From Halobacteriales archaeon QS_4_69_31 (lineage in GTDB: Archaea; Halobacteriota; Halobacteria; Halobacteriales; Haloarculaceae), in NCBI GenBank assembly GCA_003021655.1, contig PXRP01000003.1:1-61856 (forward strand): a DNA stretch of 61,856 nt. The letters are read 5' to 3'. The notes beneath the pieces are model-generated. The model was given only the letters and a program-made list of their open reading frames with translations. It made no database searches and was not told the origin of the DNA. This document shows, piece after piece, positions 35,988 to 44,285 of the stretch (positions are counted from its first letter, which is position 1; the number at the start of each line of letters is the position of its first letter). A program made the position numbers and the translations under genes.

Positions 35988-36508
35988 TGGAACTCCTCGA
36001 GTGTGTCGTGACGGTCGAGGACGTGGACGCGTTCGTCGAGCGCCTGGGGGCTATCGGCGACGACCACGGCGTCACCGTCCAGGCGTTCGACGCCCGGTAC
36101 GTCGTCGACCGGACGCACCTCGCGCGCGCCGTCGAACTGGCCGACCGCGCCATCGCGCGCGGCGAGAACGTCGCCCGCGACCGGGCGGTCGAGGTGCTCT
36201 GTTACGCGGCCGGCCGCCGCCAGATCGACCGCGCCCTGGAGATGGGCGTCTCCGCGGGGGAGCGTCCGGCCGTCGTCCTCGTGGACGCGCCCGGAACTGG
36301 CTCGACGGACGCCACGGCGGCCGAACGGGCGGCCGTCGAGGCGGTCGAGTCGACGCCCGCTCTCCGCCCGGTGGAGACGCTCGGGGAGTTCGACCCCGGG
36401 CGCGTCCGGGCGTTTTTCGACGTGAGCGAGGCGGAACTGGCGACGGTCGACGGCGACCTGGCGGCGCTGGTCCACGAACGGGTGGCCCTGCTCGATGTCG
36501 AGAAGTAG
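35987..36508 (+). CDS. cgi121: KEOPS complex subunit Cgi121
   Basis: 173 residues; the KEOPS subunit that recruits tRNA for t6A37 modification by Kae1-Bud32. Visible family features: FDARYVVDRTHLARAVELADRAIARGENVARDRAVEVLCYAAGRRQIDRAL, i.e. the helix-rich core with the conserved CYAAGRRQI segment [listed as two stretches: RTHLARAVELA and VLCYAAGRRQI]. Translationally coupled to hel308 through TGATG, an arrangement I recall as common in haloarchaea. Confidence 0.92.
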   Translation: MELLECVVTVEDVDAFVERLGAIGDDHGVTVQAFDARYVVDRTHLARAVELADRAIARGENVARDRAVEVLCYAAGRRQIDRALEMGVSAGERPAVVLVDAPGTGSTDATAAERAAVEAVESTPALRPVETLGEFDPGRVRAFFDVSEAELATVDGDLAALVHERVALLDVEK

Positions 36509-36547
36509 CGGCGACAGAGATTACTCGCGGGGGCGCGAGCGGTCGGT

Positions 36548-36895
36548 ATGGACCCGACGGAAGCCCAGACCGCCTGTTTCGAAGCGGGGATCAAGTTCGG
36601 CTCGCTGTACCACCAGTTCGCGGGGACGCCGGTCAGCCCCGACAGCGCCGCCAGCCTGGAGCGCGCCATCGAGGAGGCCATCGAGAACCAGCCCCACTGC
36701 GAGTCGGTGACCGTCGAGATACTGACCGCGGAACTCGAGGCGGCGCTGGCCGACGCGACGGCCGACTACACCGAGTTGACGGGGCGGTTCCTCGACGTGG
36801 AACTGGTCGTCGACGACGAGGGGACCGAGGTCGTCGCAACCATGGCGATGGAGGACGGCTACCCGCTGATGGCCGTCGATTCCGTGCGGTCCTGA
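36548..36895 (+). CDS. mptD: Dihydroneopterin aldolase MptD
   Basis: 115 residues of the archaeal MptD (DUF372) family, which cleaves dihydroneopterin in tetrahydromethanopterin/folate-type pterin synthesis. The N-terminal EAGIKFGSLYHQFAGTPVS is the family signature (GxKxGxLxHQFxGTPV); TVEILTAELEAAL and the C-terminal MAMEDGYPLM complete it. Full length. Follows cgi121 by 39 bases on the same strand. Confidence 0.9.
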   Translation: MDPTEAQTACFEAGIKFGSLYHQFAGTPVSPDSAASLERAIEEAIENQPHCESVTVEILTAELEAALADATADYTELTGRFLDVELVVDDEGTEVVATMAMEDGYPLMAVDSVRS

Positions 36896-37026
36896 GGGCG
36901 GACAGACGCCCCGGTCCGTCCGGCTTCCCGGACGGGACCCCACGACAGGCACCTCGAGGAGGGGTCGGCCGGACGGTGAGGTGAACTACCGGGACAGATT
37001 AGTAAGAGGGTCGAGAACCGCCGGGT

Positions 37027-38301
37027 ATGTCGCTCAGTGCCCTGGATTCGGTCGACGACGCCATCAAGGCGACAAAGCGGTTCCTGTTGCCCTTCGACCG
37101 CGCGCGCTGGTTCCGTCTCGCGGTAATCATGCTCTTCGTGGCCGGCGCGGGCGTGAGTTTTCCGAACGTCCCGACCGGCTTCGGCGGCGGCCCGGACGTG
37201 GGCTCGCCCGGTCCCGGTCCCGGTCCCGGCCCCGGGCCCGGTCCGGCGCCGGGCTCGCTCAACCCGGAGCTGACGGGGACGCTGCTCGCGCTCATCGTCG
37301 GCCTGTTCGTCCTGGTCGTCGCGCTGGTACTCCTGTGGGCGGTCGCGGGCGCGGTGATGGAGTTCGTCTTCGTCGAGTCGCTCCGCACCGAGCACGTCAG
37401 GCTGTGGACCTACTTCAAGTCGAACTTGCGGCGCGGCGCCCGGCTGTTCGTCTTCCGCGCAGTCATCTGGCTGGTGACGGTCGGGCTCGTCGCCGCGGTA
37501 GTCGGCGGGCTGTTCTTCCTGGCCCTCGGCGGCTCCACCCCCACCGCCCCCGACAGTGCCGTGATCGCGTTGCTGGGGCTGCTGGCGGTGGCCGTCCCCG
37601 TCCTGCTGCTCGCCGTCGCGGTCGTCGGTACGTTCCTGGGGTTCACCAACATGTTCGTCGTCCCGGTAATGCTCGTCGAGGAACGCGGCGTCATCTCGGC
37701 CTGGCGGCGCTTCTGGGGGACGCTCACTGCCGACTGGAAGGAGTACCTCGTCTATCTCGTGGTCAGCATCCTGCTGGGCATCGGCGTCGGTATCGCGTCG
37801 GGCTTTCTCACGCTCATCGTCGTCCTCGTCCTCGCGGTCCCCTTCGCGGTCGCCGGGCTCCCGCTTCTGTTTGCCTTCGACGCGAACGCGATAGTCGGCT
37901 CCGTCCTCCTCGTTCTCGGCCTCGTGTACGCGCTGCTCGTGTTCGTCAGTCTGTTGCTCGTCAAGGTCCCGTTCCAGACGTTCCTCCGGTACTACGCCCT
38001 GCTCGTCCTCGGGGACACCAACCCCGAGTTCGACGTGGTCCCCGACGCGCGGCGGGCGGTCCGGGCCGACGGGTCGGGCGACGGGCCGGCCGGCGGTCCG
38101 GCCGGGGGCGGCCCCGGTGGCACCGGCGGCCCCGACTCCGGAGCGGGCGGCCCCGGGACGGGCGCCCCCGGACGCGGGACCGGCCGGGACGGGCGTCAGA
38201 CGGGCGGGAGCGGCGGTGGCGCCGGTCCCGGCACCGACGCCGCCGGCGACCCGGAGGACGCGACCGACGACGGATGGAACGTCGACCGCGACGAACGGTA
38301 G
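37027..38301 (+). CDS. Multi-span membrane protein (DUF7544-like)
   Basis: 424 residues, function unknown. N-terminal soluble helix MSLSALDSVDDAIKATKRF, then about six TM helices in three pairs, with the conserved WRRFWGTLTADWKEYLVY between pairs 2 and 3. A first loop is a (PG)n run encoded by GGTCCC/CCCGGG hexamers (37205-37255). The C-terminal ~90 residues are Gly/Pro/Asp/Arg low complexity, ending DDGWNVDRDER. Haloarchaeal family by recollection. Confidence 0.8.
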   Translation: MSLSALDSVDDAIKATKRFLLPFDRARWFRLAVIMLFVAGAGVSFPNVPTGFGGGPDVGSPGPGPGPGPGPGPAPGSLNPELTGTLLALIVGLFVLVVALVLLWAVAGAVMEFVFVESLRTEHVRLWTYFKSNLRRGARLFVFRAVIWLVTVGLVAAVVGGLFFLALGGSTPTAPDSAVIALLGLLAVAVPVLLLAVAVVGTFLGFTNMFVVPVMLVEERGVISAWRRFWGTLTADWKEYLVYLVVSILLGIGVGIASGFLTLIVVLVLAVPFAVAGLPLLFAFDANAIVGSVLLVLGLVYALLVFVSLLLVKVPFQTFLRYYALLVLGDTNPEFDVVPDARRAVRADGSGDGPAGGPAGGGPGGTGGPDSGAGGPGTGAPGRGTGRDGRQTGGSGGGAGPGTDAAGDPEDATDDGWNVDRDER

Positions 38302-38472
38302 TAGCCCGCCCCGGAGAGCGCACGACGGGCGGCGGTCCCCGGTCCTACCGCCGGAGCGCGGCGAGAGTGATCGGCCTGAAACGGGATCTCGTCGGTTTCG
38401 TCGGCGCTTCACGGGATCTTCACTTTCACTTTCAGGCGCGCGTTTAAACCGACAGGGACCGAACGGACGGGT

Positions 38473-38916
38473 ATGAGTCAGGCGACACTCGACGACGACG
38501 AACTCTTCGAGGACGCGGCCAGCGAGATGCGCGAGGACGTCGAAGCGAGCCTCGAAAAGGCGCGCGCGGCCCTCCCGGACGCCGACGAGATCTGGGCGGT
38601 CGAGGCGGACAACACCCTGGGCGTGCTGAACGCGCTCCGGTCGGCGCTGGACGTCGGGGACGCCGAGGACCACCTCAGGGACGCCAAGAAGTGGTACACG
38701 ATGGGCGAGCGCGCCGACGCCTTCGAGGACGGCGACGACCTTGCCGAGGAGATCGAGGCGGTCGCGGAACTGCTGGGCGACGTCGAGACGGCCCACGAAC
38801 AGGTCAGCGACCTCGCGAGCACTGTCCCGCAACTCCGGAGCACCCTCGAGGAGTTCGCCGACGACGGAGGCGCGGACGCCGAGGCCGACGCCGACGCGGA
38901 CGAGGCGGAGGCCTGA
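38473..38916 (+). CDS. Acidic helical protein (DUF5790-like)
   Basis: 147 residues, soluble, very acidic. Conserved features: TLDDDELFEDAASEMR, EIWAVEADNTLGVLNALRSALD, RDAKKWYTMGERADAF, and a coiled-coil-like C-terminal helix (AHEQVSDLASTVPQLRSTL) followed by an Asp/Ala tail of repeated DADA. A palindromic TATA GTTTAAAC (38441-38448) lies about 28 bases before the ATG, giving a leaderless mRNA. Function unknown. Confidence 0.82.
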   Translation: MSQATLDDDELFEDAASEMREDVEASLEKARAALPDADEIWAVEADNTLGVLNALRSALDVGDAEDHLRDAKKWYTMGERADAFEDGDDLAEEIEAVAELLGDVETAHEQVSDLASTVPQLRSTLEEFADDGGADAEADADADEAEA

Positions 38917-38931
38917 ACGCGCGGTCGCGGT

Positions 38932-39696
38932 TCACTCGCCGTCGTCGGGGCAGTCCCGGTTCTCGACGCGGTCGAGGAGTGACGCCAGTTTCTCGGCGGC
39001 CCGGTCGCGGAGCCACGCGCCCAGTTCCGGGTCGCTCCGGCTCGGGTCGCCCACGACGCCGTTGTCGGTGAACTCGGCGGAGTCGTAGGCGAGGTTGGTG
39101 CCGGCGTGCCACTCGCCCCAGCCGTCGGCGGCGCCCGCGGCGACCTCGGCCAGGCGGTCCTCGTGGACGAGGTCCGGCGCGACCGCGCGCACGAGCGACG
39201 TCTCGACGGGGCCGCCGTGGCCCATCGCGACCCCCTCCAGGTCGACCGGCGGGTCGTCGTCGGCGTCGAGCGAGACGGCGTCGAACCAGGTGAAAGGGAC
39301 GGCGTAGGCGCCGTCGTGGCGCGTCACCCGGCCACACAGTTCCCGCAGGGCGGCGACGTTGCCGCCGTGGCCGTTGACGACGACCACGCGGTCCCAGCCG
39401 TGCGAGGCCAGCGACACGACCGTCTCGCGGACGTAGTCCCGGAAGGTGTCCTCGCTGACCCAGAGCGTCCCCGCGAAGTGGCGGTGTTCCTCGGCGACGC
39501 CCACCGGGATGGGGGGCGCGACGACGACGTCGCCGTCGTAGGCGTCGGCGCCGGCCGCGGCGACCGTCTCGGCGGCCAGCGCGTCCGTCCCGAGGGGGGC
39601 GTGCGGGCCGTGCTGTTCGGTGCTGCCGACGGGCACGAGCGCGAGGGACGTCTCGACGGCCGCGGCGTCGGTCCAGGTCGACTCGGCGAGGTGCAT
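38932..39696 (-). CDS. Creatininase-family amidohydrolase
   Basis: 254 residues. Creatininase-family motifs: VPVGSTEQHGPHAPLGTD (metal Glu/His/Asp), EEHRHFAGTLWVSE, VVVNGHGGN, MGHGGPVETSL and EWHAGTNLAYDSAEF. The family includes creatinine amidohydrolase, MftE and the archaeal ArfB deformylase of riboflavin/F420 synthesis; ArfB is a reasonable candidate in haloarchaea but not provable here. Ends head-to-head with the preceding plus-strand gene (16-base gap). Confidence 0.85.
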   Translation of the reverse strand: MHLAESTWTDAAAVETSLALVPVGSTEQHGPHAPLGTDALAAETVAAAGADAYDGDVVVAPPIPVGVAEEHRHFAGTLWVSEDTFRDYVRETVVSLASHGWDRVVVVNGHGGNVAALRELCGRVTRHDGAYAVPFTWFDAVSLDADDDPPVDLEGVAMGHGGPVETSLVRAVAPDLVHEDRLAEVAAGAADGWGEWHAGTNLAYDSAEFTDNGVVGDPSRSDPELGAWLRDRAAEKLASLLDRVENRDCPDDGE

Positions 39697-39736
39697 GGGC
39701 GGGGTGTGAGGGCGCCGGAATAAGGCTCCGTCGGTG

Positions 39737-40369
39737 TCAGGCCTCGTCGCTCTCGTCGACGAGGGTCGTCTCCTGTCGCGGGGTGGTGGCGTCGGGGTCG
39801 GCGGACTGCTCGGTCAGGGCGGCGGGTGACCCGTTTCGGGTGGCGATGACCGGTCGGCCGCGCCCGGCGAACAGGCGGTCCATCAGGTGGCCGGTGACGT
39901 AGCCATACCCCAGGTGGCCGACTAACGACGCGACCACGTAGACGGTGAGCGAGACGCCCGAGTAGCCCGGATAGTACGCCAGCACGAAGCCGGTCCACAT
40001 GACGGCGCCGAAGACGAGCCCCTTCTCGGCGTAGCGGCGGCCGGGCAGGTACGCCCCGAGCGTCGCGAGCAAGAGCGGGAGCGTCGTCAACCCGCCGACG
40101 ATGAAGATAGCGAGCCCCGCCACCAGGAGCTGGGGCTCGGTGAGGACGGCCCCGAGACCGAGCAGTCCCGCGGCGGTGGCGAACGCGGCGAGGTCGAACC
40201 CGCCGAGCTGTGCGGCCACGAACAGCGTCCCGAGGATGACGAGGTTCCCGCCGAGGCCGGCGACCGCTCCGATGACCCCGTCGACGAGGACGGTGACGGC
40301 CAGCTCTTCGGGGGACTCGACGTCGGTCCGGTCGTCGGTGTCGGTCGCGGTCCCCTGAGTGTCAGCCAT
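39737..40369 (-). CDS. Membrane protein divergent from cox operon
   Basis: 210 residues with about five hydrophobic segments, including VTVLVDGVIGAVAGLGGNLVILG, LLVAGLAIFIVGGLTTLP and GVSLTVYVVASLVGHLGYGYVTGHLMDR. The C-terminal ~40 residues are soluble and acidic. Start 40369 is chosen because a TATA box (minus AATATTTATG, about 40394-40403) is ~30 bases upstream; 40375 is the alternative. Relatives lie beside terminal oxidase genes in haloarchaea (recollection), suggesting a role in oxidase assembly. Confidence 0.75.
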   Translation of the reverse strand: MADTQGTATDTDDRTDVESPEELAVTVLVDGVIGAVAGLGGNLVILGTLFVAAQLGGFDLAAFATAAGLLGLGAVLTEPQLLVAGLAIFIVGGLTTLPLLLATLGAYLPGRRYAEKGLVFGAVMWTGFVLAYYPGYSGVSLTVYVVASLVGHLGYGYVTGHLMDRLFAGRGRPVIATRNGSPAALTEQSADPDATTPRQETTLVDESDEA

Positions 40370-40502
40370 TACCATACGGAACGGCGGGACGACATAAATA
40401 TTACCCGACCGGGCGAGCGTGCGAGCGGTCGCGACCGCGAACGTGTCCGTCAGCTTCCATTCCAGGGAGGACGGTCCACAAACGATAAGACGGGCAGGTT
40501 CC
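40370..40502. promoter_or_regulatory. Divergent promoter region, cox operon and membrane gene
   Basis: The minus promoter has the TATA near 40394-40403. For the plus strand, ACGATAAGA (about 40483-40491) lies 15-20 bases before the ATG at 40503, which is short for a TATA; the true plus TATA may be further upstream. Nothing else is recognised. Confidence 0.45.
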
Positions 40503-41297
40503 ATGGTTCAGAAAATGCCAGTATCTGGCGGCGGACTGGCGGCCGAGGTCGCACTCGCGGGCGCGGGCGGAATCCGTGCGCCAGCGGAGGTGTTCAACAG
40601 CATCTTCGTCGTCTTCCTGGGGCTCGGGACGCTCGTGGGGACGGTCGTCATCGCGTACACGCTGTACAACGCCTACAAGTACCGGTACCGGGAGGACAGG
40701 GACCCGGCGCCGGACCTCGACCGGCCGGAACTGGGCGAACTGCCCGAGAGCGGCGGCAAGGGCAAGAAGCTGTTCCTCTCGTTCGGCCTGAGCGCGGTCA
40801 TCGTCCTCTCGCTTATCGTCTGGACCTACGGGACGCTCCTGTACGTCGAGAACAGGCCGGCCGAGGCCGCACAGGAGGGCACCGAGATACTCGACGTCCA
40901 CGTCGAGGGCTACCAGTTCGGCTGGAACTTCACCTACCCCAACGGACACACCACCGGTACGCTCCGGGTTCCGGCGAACCGGATGGTCAACTTGACGGTG
41001 ACATCCAGGGACGTGTTCCACAACTTCGGGATACCGGAGTTACGGGTCAAGTCCGACGCTATCCCGGGCCAGACCACCAACGCCTGGTTCGTCGCGGAGG
41101 AACCGACCGAGTACACCGCGAACTGCTATGAACTGTGCGGGCGGGGCCACTCCTACATGGACGCCGAGGTCGTCGTGATGGAACCCGAGGCCTTCGAGGA
41201 GTGGTACGCCAGCACCAACGGGACGGCGGCCAACGGGACGGCCAGCGAGAGCGGTGACGAGAGCCACTCCGACCTCGAGGAGGCTGCACGCCCATGA
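40503..41297 (+). CDS. coxB: Cytochrome c oxidase subunit II
   Basis: 264 residues, two N-terminal TM helices (IFVVFLGLGTLVGTVVIAYTL, LSFGLSAVIVLSLIVWTYGTLLY) and an extracellular CuA cupredoxin domain. CuA ligands are in NCYELCGRGHSYMDAEVVVM (Cys, Glu, Cys, His, Met) with the first His in HNFGIPEL; the aromatic YQFGWNFTYPNG segment is the electron entry. The C-terminal tail has NGT N-glycosylation sequons. Accepts electrons, probably from halocyanin or cytochrome c. Overlaps coxAC by 4 bases. Confidence 0.96.
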   Translation: MVQKMPVSGGGLAAEVALAGAGGIRAPAEVFNSIFVVFLGLGTLVGTVVIAYTLYNAYKYRYREDRDPAPDLDRPELGELPESGGKGKKLFLSFGLSAVIVLSLIVWTYGTLLYVENRPAEAAQEGTEILDVHVEGYQFGWNFTYPNGHTTGTLRVPANRMVNLTVTSRDVFHNFGIPELRVKSDAIPGQTTNAWFVAEEPTEYTANCYELCGRGHSYMDAEVVVMEPEAFEEWYASTNGTAANGTASESGDESHSDLEEAARP

Positions 41298-43816
41298 GCC
41301 ACGAACACGACCACGGACACGACTTCCCCCCGATGAGTTCGGTAAAGCGGTGGTTCGTCACCACGAACCACAAGGACATCGGCATCCTCTACACCGTCAC
41401 GGCCCTGTTTTTCCTGTTGCTGGGCGGAGCGCTGGCGATGCTGATGCGCGTCCAGCTGTGGTCGCCGCTCTGGAACGTCCTCGGTGAGGGGGCGTACAAC
41501 CAGGCCGTCTCCGCACACGGCCTGTTGATGGTCTTCTGGTTCATCTCGCCGTTTGCCTTCGGCTTCGCGAACTACATCATCCCGCTGCAGATCGGGGCCG
41601 ACGACCTCGCGTTCCCGCGCCTGAACGCGATGAGCTACTGGGCGTACCTGTTCTCGGGACTGCTCTTTATCGTCTCGTTCTTCCAGGGCGGGAGTTTCAG
41701 CGGCGGCTGGACGATGTACGCGCCGCTGAACGTGCCGACGTTCATGCCCAACGTCGGCGGGACGACGGTCGTCCTGGCGCTCATCATGTTCGTCGCCGCG
41801 GTGACGATGGGGTCGGTCAACTTCCTGACGACGATGTACCGGATGCGCGCCGAGGGCCTGCGCATGCGGGACCTGCCGATGTTCTCGATGTCGATCCTGC
41901 TGACGGTGTGGATGATGCTGTTTGCGTTCGCCGCCCTGCTGGCGGCGCTCATCATCCTCGGTGCCGACCACGTCTTCGGGACGACCTACTTCACCTCGGA
42001 CGGGGGCACCCTGCTGTGGACCCACCTGTTCTGGTTCTTCGGCCACCCCGAGGTGTACATCGTCTTCTTCCCGGCGCTGGGTATCATGGCCGAGTGTTTC
42101 CAGACGTTCACCGGCCAGCGCCTCGTCGGGCGCAAGTGGTTCGTGCTCGCGATGGTGCTCGTGGCGCTGCAGTCATTCGTCGTCTGGATGCACCACATGT
42201 TCCTGACCGGGATCAACCTCGAGATCAAGACGCTGTTTATGGTGACGACCATCGGTATCTCGTTGCCCTTCGACCTGATGGTCTTCTCGCTGATCTACAC
42301 GATGATCAAGGGACGCATCCGGTTCACGACGCCGTTTCTCTTCTCGCTGGGGGCGCTCATCCTCTTTATCGTCGGCGGCATCACGGGCGTGTTCCTGGGC
42401 GCCGTGGTGCTCGACTACGAGTTCCGGGGCACCTACTGGGTTGTCGCGCACTTCCACTACGTGATGGTCGGCGGCGCGACGGGGCTGTTCGCCGGGATCT
42501 ACTACTGGTTCCCGAAGATGACCGGCCGGATGTACGACGAGTTCCTCGGGAAACTCCACTTCGCGACGTATTTCGTCGGGTTCAACCTGCTGTACTTCCC
42601 GATGTTCGTCGCCTGGGAGACGCCCCGCCGCGTCTTCGCGTACGCGCCCGGCCTGTCGTCGTGGCACCAGGTCGCCACCGTCGGCGGGTTCATCCTGGGG
42701 CTGTCCTTCCTCGTCATGTTCTACAACCTGTTCAAGAGCATAGCGACCGGCGAGGAGGTCGGCGACAACCCCTGGGAGTACTCGACGACCGCCGAGTGGG
42801 CGGTCTCGTCGCCGCCGCCCCTGGAGAACTTCCCGGGGGTCCCCAGCTACGAGGGCGGCAAACTGAGCTTCCGCGACGAACACGAGGCGGCCGCCGACGG
42901 CGGAGCCTCGACCGCCGCCGACGGCGGGACCGCCGACGCCAGCACCGCGACAGGGAGCGGCGGGGTGGCGACCGGCGGCGGCGCGCTCGCGACCGCCGAG
43001 TCGGCGCTGGCCAGCCAGGCGACCGCCGAACCCGAACACGCCGACCACGCAAGCTACTGGCCGGTCGTCGTCTGTTTCGCCGGTTTCCTGGCCTTCCTCG
43101 GCATCTCGGGGGTCCGGAACGGCGGGTTCTACTACGGCCTGACCGCCGCGGGCGGTGTCCTCGCTGCCGTCGGGTTCGTCGGGATGGCACAGGAGTCGTT
43201 CCACGTGCCCGAACCGACCGTCGCCGAGCAGTGGCCCTTCGGGGGCGTCGAGAACATGAAACTCGGCATGTGGATGTTCCTCGGTTCGGACGTGGTGCTG
43301 TTTGGCGGCTTCATCGGCTCGTACCTGTTCCTGCGGGTCGCCAACGGCTGGCAGCACTGGCACCACCTCATCCCCGAGGACCACGTCGTCCTGCCGGGGC
43401 TGCTCAACACGTACCTCCTGTTGACCAGCAGTTTCGCGGTCGTGCTCGCGCTGGTCGCGGCCCACAAGAGGTCCCGGCTGGGCGTCGTCGCGAGTCTGGG
43501 GCTGACGTGGGTGCTCGGCGTCGGCTTCCTGGCCAACAAGGCCATCGAGTGGCTCCACCTGTTCCACATCCACTCGGAGGCGTTCCCGAACGGGTGGGAG
43601 GTCGGGACGAACGTCGCCTCGTCGACGTTCTACCTGACGACGGGCCTGCACGGCGCACACGTCATCGTCGGCCTGATAATGATCCTGTACATGATCCCGC
43701 GGGCCTGGAAGGGCGCCTACCTCGACGACGATTCCAGTCTGGAGTACTTCGGGCTGTACTGGCACTTCGTCGACATCGTGTGGCTGTTCCTGTTCCCGCT
43801 GTTCTACATCCTCTGA
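41294..43816 (+). CDS. coxAC: Cytochrome c oxidase subunit I-III fusion
   Basis: 840 residues. The first ~520 are subunit I: haem ligand HGLLMVFWF, CuB/Tyr motif WFFGHPEVYI, MHHMF, and the ligand pair AHFHYVMVG. After a ~75-residue Ala/Asp/Thr linker (42880-43020) a subunit III domain of about 240 residues follows (GMAQESFHVPEPTVAEQWPF, TGLHGAHVIVGLI), ending YWHFVDIVWLFLFPLFYIL. I-III fusion is known in haloarchaeal and some bacterial oxidases. Terminal oxidase of the respiratory chain, proton-pumping (inferred). Confidence 0.96.
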   Translation: MSHEHDHGHDFPPMSSVKRWFVTTNHKDIGILYTVTALFFLLLGGALAMLMRVQLWSPLWNVLGEGAYNQAVSAHGLLMVFWFISPFAFGFANYIIPLQIGADDLAFPRLNAMSYWAYLFSGLLFIVSFFQGGSFSGGWTMYAPLNVPTFMPNVGGTTVVLALIMFVAAVTMGSVNFLTTMYRMRAEGLRMRDLPMFSMSILLTVWMMLFAFAALLAALIILGADHVFGTTYFTSDGGTLLWTHLFWFFGHPEVYIVFFPALGIMAECFQTFTGQRLVGRKWFVLAMVLVALQSFVVWMHHMFLTGINLEIKTLFMVTTIGISLPFDLMVFSLIYTMIKGRIRFTTPFLFSLGALILFIVGGITGVFLGAVVLDYEFRGTYWVVAHFHYVMVGGATGLFAGIYYWFPKMTGRMYDEFLGKLHFATYFVGFNLLYFPMFVAWETPRRVFAYAPGLSSWHQVATVGGFILGLSFLVMFYNLFKSIATGEEVGDNPWEYSTTAEWAVSSPPPLENFPGVPSYEGGKLSFRDEHEAAADGGASTAADGGTADASTATGSGGVATGGGALATAESALASQATAEPEHADHASYWPVVVCFAGFLAFLGISGVRNGGFYYGLTAAGGVLAAVGFVGMAQESFHVPEPTVAEQWPFGGVENMKLGMWMFLGSDVVLFGGFIGSYLFLRVANGWQHWHHLIPEDHVVLPGLLNTYLLLTSSFAVVLALVAAHKRSRLGVVASLGLTWVLGVGFLANKAIEWLHLFHIHSEAFPNGWEVGTNVASSTFYLTTGLHGAHVIVGLIMILYMIPRAWKGAYLDDDSSLEYFGLYWHFVDIVWLFLFPLFYIL

Positions 43817-43825
43817 GGCGAGACA

Positions 43826-44089
43826 ATGGCCAGAACAAAACTCTACGCCGGTATATACGTGGTCCTGTTCGTCCTGGCGACCGTCCAGGCGCTCGTCGAG
43901 GGCGTCGAGAGCATCGACTACTGGACGGCGTTCGGGATCATCATCGTCCTGTCGTTCGCGAAGGCCATCGTCGTCGCCGCCTACTACCAGCACCTGCGCT
44001 GGGAACCGCGGTCGGTCTCGTACCTGATGGTCGGCGGCCTGTTCGTCGCTCTCGCGCTGACGACCGCCGCCGCCTACTCGATCCTCTGA
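43826..44089 (+). CDS. Cytochrome c oxidase subunit IV-like
   Basis: 87 residues, three TM helices (YAGIYVVLFVLATVQALVEG, YWTAFGIIIVLSFAKAIVVAAYY, SVSYLMVGGLFVALALTTAAA), with FAKAIVVAAYYQHLRWE, the motif of prokaryotic oxidase subunit IV. Nine bases after coxAC and last gene of the operon. The following ~110 bases are short CTGMCGCTG-type repeats without an ORF. Confidence 0.9.
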   Translation: MARTKLYAGIYVVLFVLATVQALVEGVESIDYWTAFGIIIVLSFAKAIVVAAYYQHLRWEPRSVSYLMVGGLFVALALTTAAAYSIL

Positions 44090-44285
44090 CGCTGGCGCTG
44101 ACGCTGACACTGCCGTTTTGACCGCCGCTCCCGCTGAGACTGCCGCTGCCGCTGGCGCCCCCGCTGACTCGGCGGCGGCCGCCCCAGTCCCGCACCGGCC
44201 TCGATCGTGGCGTTCCGGGTCTGGGCGACTCGCCGGCCGGAACGGATCGCCACAGTTACCTCCCCCGGTCGTCTGTCCACACAGC

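Noticed and set aside
44090..44285. Coding extension upstream of the LEA14-like gene
   Set aside because: The in-frame part is an Ala/Pro translation of CTGMCGCTG simple repeats; the family-like start is at 44286.
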